Part shown: in pieces, positions 24,103-33,821 of the stretch
Layout of the letters: every line of letters starts with the position of its first letter
How positions within the stretch are numbered: position 1 is the first letter of the stretch
Source: Pseudomonadota bacterium
Lineage (GTDB): Bacteria > Pseudomonadota > Alphaproteobacteria > Reyranellales > Reyranellaceae
Assembly (NCBI GenBank): GCA_023416135.1
Contig: JAEZIF010000099.1
Coordinates: 1 to 44,832, forward strand
Direction of reading: 5' to 3'
DNA: 44,832 nucleotides
Made by a program: the position numbers and the translations under genes
Notes under the pieces: generated by a model
What the model was told of the DNA's origin: nothing
Databases searched by the model: none
Seen by the model: the letters and a program-made list of their open reading frames with translations, nothing else

Positions 24103-25170
24103 CTATTCCGCAGCGATCGCGCGCTCGACGAACATCTTCTTGTCGAAGTCGTCGGCGACCTTGCCGTCATTGGCGAGCTGCTCGGCAACGTCGACGTTGG
24201 CGTAGTCCATCACGCCCATCTCGGCGAAGGCCTTCTGCACGCGCGGTCCCCACAGGCCGATATCCTTGACCGTGGGCACGACGCGGCTGAACAGGCGGCC
24301 GCGGAACGAATGCATCTGCTTGGAATTGTAATGCAGCTCGTTCAGCACGCCGGCCGGCAGGCCGAGCCGCTCCCACACTTCGGACTGGTTGAAGCGGTCG
24401 CGCATGAAATAGAGCGCCTCGACGACGAACTGCTCGCGCTCGTCGCGCTCGGCGTCCGACAGATGCGGATAGTAGTCGCGCAGCGCCAGGCGGCCGAACG
24501 AGACGTGCCGCGCCTCGTCCTGCATGACATAGGCATTCACCGCGCCCGCCAGCGTATTGCCGGCCTTGTCGCGGATCGACTGAAAGGCAGCCAGCGCCAG
24601 GCCCTCGATCAGCACTTGCATGCCGAGATAGGTCATATCCCAGCGCCGGTCGCTCAGCGTCTGCTCGAGCAGCGACTTCAGCGCGGGATTGATCGGATAG
24701 GCGAGGCCGAACTTCTCGTGCAGCAGGCGCTTGTAAGCCTCGACGTGACGCGCCTCGTCCATCACCTGGGTGGCGGCGTAGAACTTGGCGTTCATGTCGG
24801 GCACGGTGCCGACGATCTTTGCGGTGGCAATCAGGGCGCCCTGCTCGCCGTGCATGAACTGGGAGATCTGGTTGGCCTGCAGGTTGCGGCGCAGCCAACC
24901 CCTCTCCTTGTCGCTCATCTTGCGCCAATAGTCGGTGTCGTAGATCGTCAGCGCCTCGTCCTTGAGCAACATCGGATTGTCGGGATCGAGCTCGAGCGAC
25001 CAGTCGAGCCGGGTGCTGGCGTCCCACTGCTGCTTCTTGCCCTTGTCGTACAGCTCCAGCAGCGAATCCGAACCGTCGTCATATTCCCAGTTGAACTGGA
25101 TTTCCGTGGCGCCGTCGAACTTCCACTCGGTGGTCTCGATGGGCAGGGCGTAGATGCGCTGCGTGCTCAT
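24103..25170 (-). CDS. Ferritin-like diiron oxygenase (R2/AurF-like), paralogue 2
   Basis: This 355-residue protein aligns without obvious gaps to the product of 20552-21619. The same ligands occupy the same positions (E109, E139/H142, E189, E219/H222 in FMHGEQGAL, MDEARHVEAY, VLIEGLALAAF and QDEARHVSFG). Differences cluster in residues 60-100 and the C-terminal 80. It follows the response regulator gene by 76 bp on the same strand and has the TAATGCGCC motif before its start. The two could form a heterodimer or separate isozymes served by the one reductase. Confidence 0.85.
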   Translation of the reverse strand: MSTQRIYALPIETTEWKFDGATEIQFNWEYDDGSDSLLELYDKGKKQQWDASTRLDWSLELDPDNPMLLKDEALTIYDTDYWRKMSDKERGWLRRNLQANQISQFMHGEQGALIATAKIVGTVPDMNAKFYAATQVMDEARHVEAYKRLLHEKFGLAYPINPALKSLLEQTLSDRRWDMTYLGMQVLIEGLALAAFQSIRDKAGNTLAGAVNAYVMQDEARHVSFGRLALRDYYPHLSDAERDEREQFVVEALYFMRDRFNQSEVWERLGLPAGVLNELHYNSKQMHSFRGRLFSRVVPTVKDIGLWGPRVQKAFAEMGVMDYANVDVAEQLANDGKVADDFDKKMFVERAIAAE

Positions 25171-25183
25171 AGGGGCCCTCCCG

Positions 25184-25192
25184 GGCGCATTA
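25184..25192 (-). promoter_or_regulatory. Shared TAATGCGCC start-proximal motif (copy 2)
   Basis: Identical minus-strand TAATGCGCC, 13 nt before the second diiron gene start, followed by GGGAGGG. Further upstream AGCGTCAT is also shared with the first paralogue's promoter, although at a different distance. Confidence 0.45.
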
Positions 25193-25246
25193 TCATCAGT
25201 TTGGGAAAAAGATGACGCTTTGGTCAGCTTTTGACAAGGCCCCCCG

Positions 25247-25945
25247 CTAGGGCTGCAACCGGTAGCCGCCGCGGTCGGTGATCAGGATGGCGGCGCTGGC
25301 CGGATCGCGCTCGATCTTCTGGCGCAGGCGATAGATGTGGGTTTCGAGCGTGTGGGTGGTGACGCCGGCGTTGTAGCCCCAGACCTCGTTCAGCAACACG
25401 TCGCGCGCCACCGGCCGGTCGCCGGCGCGGAACAGGTACTTCAGGATCGAGGCTTCCTTGTCGGTCAACCGGATCTTCTTCTTGCCGGTCTTCTCCATCA
25501 GCATCTTGGCGGCTGGGTGGAACTCGTACGGGCCGATCGTCATGACTGCATCCTCGCTGCGCTCATGCTGGCGCAGATGAGCGCGCAGCCGGGCCAGCAG
25601 GACGTTGATGCGGAAGGGTTTGGTGACGTAGTCGTTGGCGCCCGATTCCAGGCCCAGGATGGTGTCGGCGTCGGAATCGGCCGCCGTCAGCATGATCACC
25701 GGTGCGCGCACGCCCTGGCGGCGCATCAGCTTGCAGAGCTCGCGGCCATCCATGTCGGGCAAGCCGATATCGAGGAGGATGGCGTCATAATGGGCGAGCT
25801 TGGCCTTCTCCATGCCCTCGGCCGCCGTACCGACCTGGATGGTGGTGAAACCGTCATAGAGATCGAGCTGCTCGGCGAGCACGCTGCGCAAGCCCTGGTC
25901 GTCGTCGACCAGCAGAATCTTCTTTCCGCGATTGTTTACAGACAT
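25247..25945 (-). CDS. OmpR-family two-component response regulator
   Basis: This 232-residue protein has a receiver domain at 8-122 with the acidic pocket VDDDQ, the phospho-acceptor D59 in LLDIGLPDMDG, and K109 in YVTKPF. It is joined to an OmpR-type winged helix (about 135-230) with KEASILKYLFRAGDRPVARD and HTLETHIYRLRQKIE. No histidine kinase is encoded nearby. It resembles a widely kept alphaproteobacterial regulator, but I do not assign a name. The TAATGCGCC motif before it also precedes both diiron genes. Confidence 0.93.
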   Translation of the reverse strand: MSVNNRGKKILLVDDDQGLRSVLAEQLDLYDGFTTIQVGTAAEGMEKAKLAHYDAILLDIGLPDMDGRELCKLMRRQGVRAPVIMLTAADSDADTILGLESGANDYVTKPFRINVLLARLRAHLRQHERSEDAVMTIGPYEFHPAAKMLMEKTGKKKIRLTDKEASILKYLFRAGDRPVARDVLLNEVWGYNAGVTTHTLETHIYRLRQKIERDPASAAILITDRGGYRLQP

Positions 25946-25961
25946 GCTGGTGCCACCTACT

Positions 25962-25970
25962 GGCGCATTA
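25962..25970 (-). promoter_or_regulatory. Shared TAATGCGCC start-proximal motif (copy 3)
   Basis: Identical minus-strand TAATGCGCC, 16 nt before the response regulator start and preceded by an A/T-rich GAGTATTTC. The recurrence at three neighbouring genes is unlikely by chance in a GC-rich genome. Confidence 0.45.
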
Positions 25971-26060
25971 GAAATACTCTATCTGGTACGAAAAGATGGC
26001 AAAAGCGGTTCACTTCGGCAAAAAGCTCCACGTCGTGCTAAGGATAGCATCAGGTAAAGC

Positions 26061-27224
26061 ATGATTCCGGGTCAGGTCCATTCCCGCACCGCCACGGCGC
26101 TGGCCGCCGTCGAACGCGCCTTGGCAGAGCTGCGCCGCGGCGGCATCGTAGTCCTGCGTGACGACGATGGCGGTGGCGGCTTGGTGATCGCAGCCGAAGC
26201 CTGCGGGCAGCGCGCCCTGCAGCGCCTGCAGGGGCTGGCCCAGCAGGCCCCCGTCCTGGTCACCACGCGCCGCCGCGCCGAAGCCATCGGCATGGAGATC
26301 CCGCCCCATATTGCGGGCGGCATGGGCGAGACCAACAAGCCGATTACGCTCGACCTGCCCGAGGGCGTACCGGCCGACGTGATCCTTCAACCGCACGAGA
26401 CCGAACAGGCCGGCCGACATGCCGCGCTGCGCTACCTGTCGCGGCCGGTGCACAGCCATGCGCCGCGCATCGCCGAAACCGCGATCGAGCTCGCCAAGCT
26501 CGCCCGCCTGCTGCCCGCCGTCGTGCTGGGACCGTTGACGAGCGATCCCAACAACAAGCGTCGCGGGTGGGCGCGCGATCAGGACCTGATCTACGTCGAT
26601 GCCGCCGACGTGCTGGGCTACGAGGAGAGCGCCGCGCGCAACCTCCAGCAGGTGGCGCAGGCGCACGTGCCGCTCGAGGGCGCCGAGAACGCCCGCATTC
26701 TCGCCTGGCGTCCCAGCGATGGCGGCAAGGAGCACCTCGCCATCGTCGTCGGCGAGATTGATCCCACCGAGCCGGTGCTGATCCGGCTCCACTCCGAATG
26801 CTTCACCGGCGACCTTCTCGGCTCGCTGCGCTGCGACTGCGGCGTGCAGTTGCGCGGCGCCATCGCCGAGATCGCCAAGCGCGGGTCGGGTGTACTGCTC
26901 TACCTTGCCCAGGAAGGCCGCGGCATCGGCCTGGTGAACAAGCTGCGCGCCTACGAGCTGCAGGACGACGGCTTCGACACGATCGACGCCAACGAGCAGC
27001 TGGGCTTCGACGCCGATGAGCGCATCTATGCGCCGGCCGCCACGATGCTCGCCCGCATGGGCATCAAGCGCGTACGGCTGATGACCAACAATCCGCAGAA
27101 GATCAGCCAGCTCGAGCGCTACGGCATCGAGGTGGCCGAGCGGGTCGCCCACTCCTTCCCGGCCAACGGGCACAACGAGAACTACCTGCGCACCAAGGCC
27201 GAGCGCGCGGGCCACATGCTCTGA
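26061..27224 (+). CDS. ribA: GTP cyclohydrolase II with degenerate RibB-like N-terminal domain
   Basis: This 387-residue protein opens the GTP ring, the first step of riboflavin synthesis. The C-terminal domain has the zinc site C247-x10-C258-x-C260 in HSECFTGDLLGSLRCDC, then YLAQEGRGIGLVNKLRAY and the LMTNNPQKI end. The N-terminal 200 residues resemble RibB (AVERALAELRRGGIVVLRDD), but the RibB catalytic loop DEDRENEG is reduced to DDDGGGG. DHBP synthase activity is therefore unlikely. It precedes ald by 8 bp on the same strand. Confidence 0.93.
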   Translation: MIPGQVHSRTATALAAVERALAELRRGGIVVLRDDDGGGGLVIAAEACGQRALQRLQGLAQQAPVLVTTRRRAEAIGMEIPPHIAGGMGETNKPITLDLPEGVPADVILQPHETEQAGRHAALRYLSRPVHSHAPRIAETAIELAKLARLLPAVVLGPLTSDPNNKRRGWARDQDLIYVDAADVLGYEESAARNLQQVAQAHVPLEGAENARILAWRPSDGGKEHLAIVVGEIDPTEPVLIRLHSECFTGDLLGSLRCDCGVQLRGAIAEIAKRGSGVLLYLAQEGRGIGLVNKLRAYELQDDGFDTIDANEQLGFDADERIYAPAATMLARMGIKRVRLMTNNPQKISQLERYGIEVAERVAHSFPANGHNENYLRTKAERAGHML

Positions 27225-27232
27225 GCAGAACG

Positions 27233-28339
27233 ATGCGCGTTGGCGTTCCCAAGGAAATCAAGGACCACGAGGATCGCGTCGGGCTGGTTCCCTCGTCGGT
27301 CGCCGAGCTGGTGCATCACGGCCACGATGTCGTGGTCGAGCGGGGCGCCGGCCTGGGGTCTGGCCTGACCGACGACCAGTACGCCGCCGCCGGAGCACGC
27401 ATCGTCGCCGACGCCGAACAGATCTTCGCCGAGAGCGAGATGATCGTGAAGGTGAAGGAGCCGTTGGCGCCGGAGCGCAAGCGATTGCGCCGCGGCCAGG
27501 TGCTGTTCACCTACCTGCATCTGGCACCCGATCGCGCGCAGACCGAAGATCTGCTGAAGAGCGGCGTCACCGCCATCGCCTACGAGACCGTCACGTCGCC
27601 CACGGGCACGCTGCCGCTGCTGACGCCGATGTCGGAGGTTGCCGGCAGACTGGCACCTCAGGTCGGCGCGCACTACCTCGAGCGTGCCGCCGGCGGGCGC
27701 GGCGTGCTTCTGGGCGGTGTGCCCGGCGTTCCGCCGGCCGAGGTCGTGGTGCTGGGCGGCGGCGTGTCGGGCACGCATGCCGCCACGATTGCCCTCGGCA
27801 TGGGCGCCACGGTGTTCGTGGTCGACCGCTCGGCCGAGGTGTTGCGGCGGCTGGCGGCGCAGTTCCCCGGCCTGCGCACGATCTTCTCCACCCGCGATGC
27901 ACTCAGCGCCATCCTGCGCCGCGCCGACCTTCTGGTCGGGGCTGTCCTCGTGCCGGGTGCCGCCGCACCGAAGCTGGTGACGCGCGAGATGGTCACGTCG
28001 ATGAAGCCCAACAGCGTCATCGTCGACATCGCCATCGACCAGGGCGGCTGCTGCGAGACCTCGAAGCCTACCTCGCATTCCGATCCGACGTACGTCGAGG
28101 AAGGCGTGATCCACTACTGCGTCACCAACATGCCCGGCGCAGTCGCGCGGACATCCACGTTCGCGTTGAACAACGCCACCCTGCCCTTCGCCCTGGCGCT
28201 GGCGGACAAGGGCTGGCGCAAGGCGATTGCAGAAGATCCGCATCTGCGCAATGGGCTCAATGTCCATGAGGGCAAGGTGACCTGCCGGCCGGTCGCCGAG
28301 GCGCTGGGCCTGCCCTTCACGTCACCCGAGGCGCTTTGA
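27233..28339 (+). CDS. ald: Alanine dehydrogenase
   Basis: This 368-residue enzyme (usual length about 370) catalyses NAD-dependent L-alanine/pyruvate interconversion. It has the N-terminal RVGVPKEIKDHEDRVGLVPS, the Lys in MIVKVKEPLAPE, a catalytic-type His in FTYLHLAPD, the Rossmann glycines in VLGGGVSGTHAA and the signature VDIAIDQGGCCETS. It starts 8 bp after ribA and is probably co-transcribed with it. Confidence 0.96.
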   Translation: MRVGVPKEIKDHEDRVGLVPSSVAELVHHGHDVVVERGAGLGSGLTDDQYAAAGARIVADAEQIFAESEMIVKVKEPLAPERKRLRRGQVLFTYLHLAPDRAQTEDLLKSGVTAIAYETVTSPTGTLPLLTPMSEVAGRLAPQVGAHYLERAAGGRGVLLGGVPGVPPAEVVVLGGGVSGTHAATIALGMGATVFVVDRSAEVLRRLAAQFPGLRTIFSTRDALSAILRRADLLVGAVLVPGAAAPKLVTREMVTSMKPNSVIVDIAIDQGGCCETSKPTSHSDPTYVEEGVIHYCVTNMPGAVARTSTFALNNATLPFALALADKGWRKAIAEDPHLRNGLNVHEGKVTCRPVAEALGLPFTSPEAL

Positions 28340-28743
28340 GCGCTTCGACGGCGAGACGTGGAAGCTGTTCGGCGACGTGCTGGCGAGCGAGGGCACCTGA
28401 CTTCTCGCGGGCCACTGTCCGCCTTTTGCTGTCTCACTTTTGGGGTGCACTCGGGGCCGGTACACGTCGATTTTCCGGCATTTCCGGCATTTCCGACGGA
28501 GGTCGTGGTGGCGCCTCAGAGGCCGACCCACTACGGATTGAACCCCTGATGAATTTCGATAGTTAAGATAGTTTAGCTGTTGGTATTTCGATCGGGCTGA
28601 ACCGGCCGGCAAGGCTTCCGCCGGGCGCGATGGTATTGAATGAACGATGCATAGAGCAGAGCGCGCCGGGAAGCGCACGCAAAGTCAATATAACTTAAGT
28701 TCTCTCTCCTGTCTACTACGGTTCTGCCCGGCAATTTCGTTTG
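28340..28743. other. Non-coding stretch with possible gene remnants
   Basis: No intact gene is present. Just after ald, one frame reads FERFDGETWKLFGDVLASEG to a stop at 28400, which looks like the tail of a branched-chain amino-acid-type binding protein, but this is weak. There is a tandem GGCATTTCC pair at about 28478 and a perfect palindrome AACTTAAGTT at 28692-28701. The second half is less GC-rich than its surroundings. Confidence 0.4.
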
Positions 28744-28912
28744 TCGTACCAGGCCATCGCCGCCTAAGCGGCACGCCGGGCGATCGCGAGGAAGGTCGGC
28801 GTCAATTCGAGCGATCTCGAATGCCTCGACCTGATCCTGCTCAACGGGCCGCGCGGTTCGGTGCGGCGAGGTCCTGCTGTCGCGCGTTGCCGAGCGCAAC
28901 GACGGCAAGTAG
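28744..28912 (+). pseudogene. MarR-family regulator relic
   Basis: One frame reads SYQAIAA, a stop, then AARRAIARKVGVNSSDLECL and DLILLNGPR. This matches the first helices of MarR proteins (Glu/Leu-rich, GVNSSDLECLDL). The expected winged helix is missing. A short tail, VLLSRVAERNDGK and stop in another frame, ends 10 bp before the Bug gene. It looks like a MarR gene with an internal deletion that once regulated the downstream transporter gene. Confidence 0.45.
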
Positions 28913-28921
28913 GAGTCGGAC

Positions 28922-29887
28922 ATGACCATCACCCGCCGCAGCGCACTTGCAGGTGCGTTGTTCACCGCCGTTCCGGCGTTCGCGCAGAGCTGGCCGAGCC
29001 GTCCCATCCGCTACGTCGTGCCGTTCGCGGCCGGCGCGGGCGTGCTCGACATCATGTCGCGAATCGTGGCGCAGCATCTGACGGAGACGCTGGGACAGCA
29101 GGTGGTTGTCGACAACAAGCCCGGTGCCGGCGGCAATGTCGGCGCCGACATTGCTGCCAGGGCGGCGCCCGACGGCTACACCATGCTGATGGCCAACACC
29201 GCGCTGGTCGTGAGCCCTTATCTCTATGCCAAGATGACATTCGATCCGGCTACCGACCTGGTGCCGGTGACAATGGTGAACTCCGCGCCGCTGATGCTGG
29301 TCGTGCATCCGTCGCTGCCGGCGAAGTCGGTCGCAGAGTTCCTCGCCTACGCCAAGGCCAATCCAGGCAAGCTCAACTATGGCTCCGGCGGCGTCGGCAC
29401 CACGCCTTTCCTGGCGGCCGAGCTCCTGAAGTCGATGACCGGCATCGATGCGGTGCACGTGCCTTACAAGGGCGGCGCTCCCGCCCTCGCCGACCTGGTG
29501 GCGGGCCAGCTCGCCTTCATGATCGAGAACGTGCCCGGCACGTTGCCGCTTGTGAAGGACGGCAAGCTGCGCGCCCTCGCCATCAGCAGCCGCAAGCGCT
29601 CGCCGCTGGCGCCCGAACTGCCGACCCTGGAAGAAGCGGGCGTATCCGGCTACGAGATGGTCGGCTGGAACGGCATATTCGTGCCGAAGGGCACACCCGA
29701 CGAGGTCGCGGGCAAGCTGCACGACGCTCTGGTCAAGGTTCTGCGCTCGCCGGCAGTGAAGGAGCAGATGGCGGGCCTGGGTGCCGAAGCGATCGGCAAT
29801 CCGCAGGGCGAATTCGCTGCATTCGTCAAAGCCGAAGCGGCGCGCTGGGGCGCCATCATTCGCGACAAGGGCATCAAGCCGGAATAA
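28922..29887 (+). CDS. Tripartite tricarboxylate transporter (Bug/TctC) solute-binding protein
   Basis: This 321-residue periplasmic protein has an N-terminal Arg-Arg signal sequence (TITRRSALAGALFTAVPAFA) and then WPSRPIRYVVPFAAGAGVLD. The Bug motifs VVVDNKPGAGGNVGAD, PYKGGAPALADLVAGQ and ALAISSRKRSP follow. GGAG lies 6 nt before the ATG. No TctA/TctB genes are near. A decayed MarR gene lies upstream and a polyamine-type ABC cluster downstream. The ligand is unknown. Confidence 0.92.
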   Translation: MTITRRSALAGALFTAVPAFAQSWPSRPIRYVVPFAAGAGVLDIMSRIVAQHLTETLGQQVVVDNKPGAGGNVGADIAARAAPDGYTMLMANTALVVSPYLYAKMTFDPATDLVPVTMVNSAPLMLVVHPSLPAKSVAEFLAYAKANPGKLNYGSGGVGTTPFLAAELLKSMTGIDAVHVPYKGGAPALADLVAGQLAFMIENVPGTLPLVKDGKLRALAISSRKRSPLAPELPTLEEAGVSGYEMVGWNGIFVPKGTPDEVAGKLHDALVKVLRSPAVKEQMAGLGAEAIGNPQGEFAAFVKAEAARWGAIIRDKGIKPE

Positions 29888-29955
29888 CGATCCGCGCCAG
29901 CCGATGGCACGGAATTCGCTCTACCGCGTCGAAAGGAACTCCCCCATTTCGATGC

Positions 29956-31033
<1,078 letters not shown>

Positions 31034-31050
<17 letters not shown>

Positions 31051-31885
31051 GCGCCGGCCCGGCGGCCGCACCGCCTACTGGCTGATCATGCTGCCTGCGG
31101 TGGCGATGCTGCTGTTGATCTATCTCGTCCCGCTCGCCGACGTGCTGCTGACCAGCGTCACCGACCCCATGCCGGGCTTCGGCAATTATGCGATGCTGTT
31201 CACCAGCAGCTCGGTGCAGAGGGCGCTGCTGACGACACTGCGCATCGCCGCCATCACCACGGGCGTCGCGCTGCTGCTGGGCTACGTCGTCGCCTACGCC
31301 ATGCGCGCGGCCAGCTCACGGACGCAGCGCCTCATGCTGTTCTGCGTGCTGCTGCCGTTCTGGATCTCGGTGCTGGTGCGCTCCTTCGCCTGGCTGACGC
31401 TGCTGCGCGGCTCGGGCCCGGTCAACAACGCGCTGATGGCCATGGGCCTGATCGACGAGCCGCTGACGCTCGTACGCAACGAGACCGGCGTTCTGATCGG
31501 CATGATCCACGTCATGCTGCCCTACGCCATCCTGACGCTCTACGCCAACATGCGCGGCATCGATGTCGGCCTGGTCGCCGCCGCGCGCAGCCTCGGCGCC
31601 TCGCGCAGCCAAGCCTTCCGCATGGTCTTCCTGCCGCTGACGCGGCCCGGCCTGATCGGCGCGGGGACGCTGGTCTTCATCCTCTCGCTCGGCTTCTACG
31701 TGACCCCGGCGCTGCTTGGCGGCGGCAAGGTGCTGATGATCGCCGAATTTGTCGCCGTGCAGATCAACGACACGCTGCGCTGGGGGCTGGGCACCATGCT
31801 CGCCACCACGCTGATGATCGCGGTGCTGGGCGCGCTGTGGGCCCTGTCGCGCGTCGTCGACGTGAAGAGGCTGTTCGGCGCATGA
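31034..31885 (+). CDS. Polyamine-type ABC transporter permease (PotB-like)
   Basis: This 283-residue inner-membrane protein has about six membrane segments and the EAA loop AAARSLGASRSQAFRMVFLP. The GTG at 31034 has GGAGG 7 nt upstream and overlaps the ATPase end by 17 bp, showing coupling. The open frame further upstream lies inside the ATPase gene. It pairs with the next permease (ATGA overlap). Confidence 0.92.
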
Positions 31886-32682
31886 GGACGCTGCAGATCT
31901 CCGGCACGATGGCGGCGCTCGCGTGGGCGGTGCTGAGCCTGCTGGCGCTGCCCGCGTTCATCGTCATCCCGGTCTCTTTCACCGACACGCGCTATCTCTC
32001 GCTGCCCGAAGAAGGGCTGTCGCTGCAGCATTGGCGCACGTTCCTGGCCAGCCGCGAATGGCTGTCGAGCATCTGGCAAAGCCTCTGGATCGCTACCGTC
32101 TCGACCGCATTGGCTGTCGTCGCCGGCACGCTCTGCGCCGTCGGCTGCTGGCGACTGTCGTCACGCATATCGGAACATGTGCGCACCGCAATGATCCTGC
32201 CTCTTGCGGTGCCGACGATTGTCTACGCTTTGGGCATCTATCGCCTCTATGTGCAGCTCGACCTCGTGGGTACCGCGCTCGGGGTCGTGCTCGCGCACGC
32301 CGTCACGGGATTACCCTATGTGGTGCTGACCGTGTCGGGCTCGCTGTCGAATCTCGACCCGCGCCTGGAACAGGCCGCGCGCGGGCTCGGCGCGTCGGTC
32401 GGGCAGACGCTGCGCTGGGTCATCGTGCCCAACGTCGTGCCCGGCATCCTGTCAGGCGCGATCTTTGCTTTCATCCATTCCTGGGACGAGTTGATCGTCG
32501 TCATCTTCATTGGTGGGCGCGCCCTGTTCACGCTGCCGCGCCGCATGTGGGACGGCATCAACGACAATCTCGATCCCGTAATCGCCGTGGTGGCGACAGG
32601 CATGATCCTGTTCACGTTGCTGATCCTCACCGCGGAATTGTCTCTGAGGGCGCGACGGGCCAGGAGCGCGACGGCCACCTGA
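31882..32682 (+). CDS. Polyamine-type ABC transporter permease (PotC-like)
   Basis: This 266-residue permease has about six membrane segments and the EAA loop QAARGLGASVGQTLRWVIVP. The ATG overlaps the preceding TGA (ATGA). The short N-terminus and the SWDELIVVIFI segment are typical of PotC. The binding-protein gene follows 15 bp downstream. Confidence 0.92.
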   Translation: MRTLQISGTMAALAWAVLSLLALPAFIVIPVSFTDTRYLSLPEEGLSLQHWRTFLASREWLSSIWQSLWIATVSTALAVVAGTLCAVGCWRLSSRISEHVRTAMILPLAVPTIVYALGIYRLYVQLDLVGTALGVVLAHAVTGLPYVVLTVSGSLSNLDPRLEQAARGLGASVGQTLRWVIVPNVVPGILSGAIFAFIHSWDELIVVIFIGGRALFTLPRRMWDGINDNLDPVIAVVATGMILFTLLILTAELSLRARRARSATAT

Positions 32683-32697
32683 CAGGAAGGAGCGACT

Positions 32698-33810
32698 ATG
32701 TCGGATTATCGCGATCGGCTGGACGACATCGAGCGGTTCGTGGAACGCACCGAGGGCAAGGTCTATCCGCGCCGCATTTTCCTCGGCATGTGCGCGGCAA
32801 TGGGCCTGGCGCCGATCGGCGCCACGCTGAAGCCGGCGATGGCCGACCAGAACGAGCTGGTGATCGTCAACTGGGGCGGAGACGCCATCCGCGGCATGAA
32901 GAGCGCCTGGGTCGATCCTTACTTGAAGAAGTACCCCGACCGGAAGGCCGCGATCGACGGCACGGGCCCCTCGACCAGCCGCATCCGCCTGATGGTGCAG
33001 AGCGGCAAGGTCACGTGGGACGTGATGGACCGCAACCTTCACACCGCACTCGAGCTCGGCCCCGAGGGCCTACTGGAGAAGATGGATTATTCCATCATCG
33101 ACAGGAGCAAGGTGCGCCCCGAACACGCCGTCGAATGGGGCGTCGGCAACTACATCTATGCGATGGTGCTGACCTTCAACACAAAGAAGTGGGGCGGCGA
33201 GGTGCCGGCCAGCTGGAAGGATGTCTGGGACTTCAAGAAGTTCCCCGGCAAGCGCGCCTTTCGGCGCGAGCCCGACGGCGTGCTGGAGGCCGCGCTGATG
33301 GCCGACGGCGTGCCGTTCGACAAGATCTATCCGATCGACATGAAGCGCGCCCTCGACATGCACAAGAAGATGAAGGAGCACGCGATCTACTACAACGTCA
33401 TCGCCGACGGCCAGAACGCCTTCCGCAGCGGCGAGGCCCATCTCGGCCAGCTCCTCAACACCCGCGCCTGGCCGCTCAAGCAGGACACCAAGGGCCTGTG
33501 CGACTGGACCTGGAATCAGGGCATCTCGTGGGGCGCCTGCTGGATGGTGCCGAAGGGCGCGACCGGCGGAAAGGCGATCTGGGAGTTCATCAACTCGACG
33601 CTGGAGCCCGCAGGCCAGGCCCAGCTGCTCAAGACCAACGGCTACGGCCCGGTCAATCCCGAGGCCTCGAAGCTGCTCGACGCCGAATGGAACGCCATCA
33701 ATCCCGGCGATCCCGAAAACTATGCCAAGATGCTGCCCGGCGGCATCGCCTGGTACGCCAAGAACGCGACGGCCGCGCGCCAGGAACTGATCGAGGCCTT
33801 GTCGAGCTGA
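32698..33810 (+). CDS. Polyamine-type ABC transporter substrate-binding protein (PotD/PotF-like)
   Basis: This 370-residue protein with an AAGGAG ribosome site has an unusual N-terminus: about 30 charged residues (SDYRDRLDDIERFVERTEGK) come before a hydrophobic stretch (RRIFLGMCAAMGLAPIGATL). This is compatible with a long Tat-type or internal signal. The mature part starts near NELVIVNWGGDAI. The core FNTKKWGGEVPASWKDVWDF is typical of the family. It closes the transporter operon and precedes an Fe/2-oxoglutarate oxygenase gene by 11 bp. Confidence 0.9.
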   Translation: MSDYRDRLDDIERFVERTEGKVYPRRIFLGMCAAMGLAPIGATLKPAMADQNELVIVNWGGDAIRGMKSAWVDPYLKKYPDRKAAIDGTGPSTSRIRLMVQSGKVTWDVMDRNLHTALELGPEGLLEKMDYSIIDRSKVRPEHAVEWGVGNYIYAMVLTFNTKKWGGEVPASWKDVWDFKKFPGKRAFRREPDGVLEAALMADGVPFDKIYPIDMKRALDMHKKMKEHAIYYNVIADGQNAFRSGEAHLGQLLNTRAWPLKQDTKGLCDWTWNQGISWGACWMVPKGATGGKAIWEFINSTLEPAGQAQLLKTNGYGPVNPEASKLLDAEWNAINPGDPENYAKMLPGGIAWYAKNATAARQELIEALSS

Positions 33811-33821
33811 GGACCAGGATC

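Noticed and set aside
28340..28400. Tail of a branched-chain amino-acid binding protein (FERFDGETWKLFGDVLASEG)
   Set aside because: Only about 20 residues, so chance similarity cannot be excluded; mentioned but not called.
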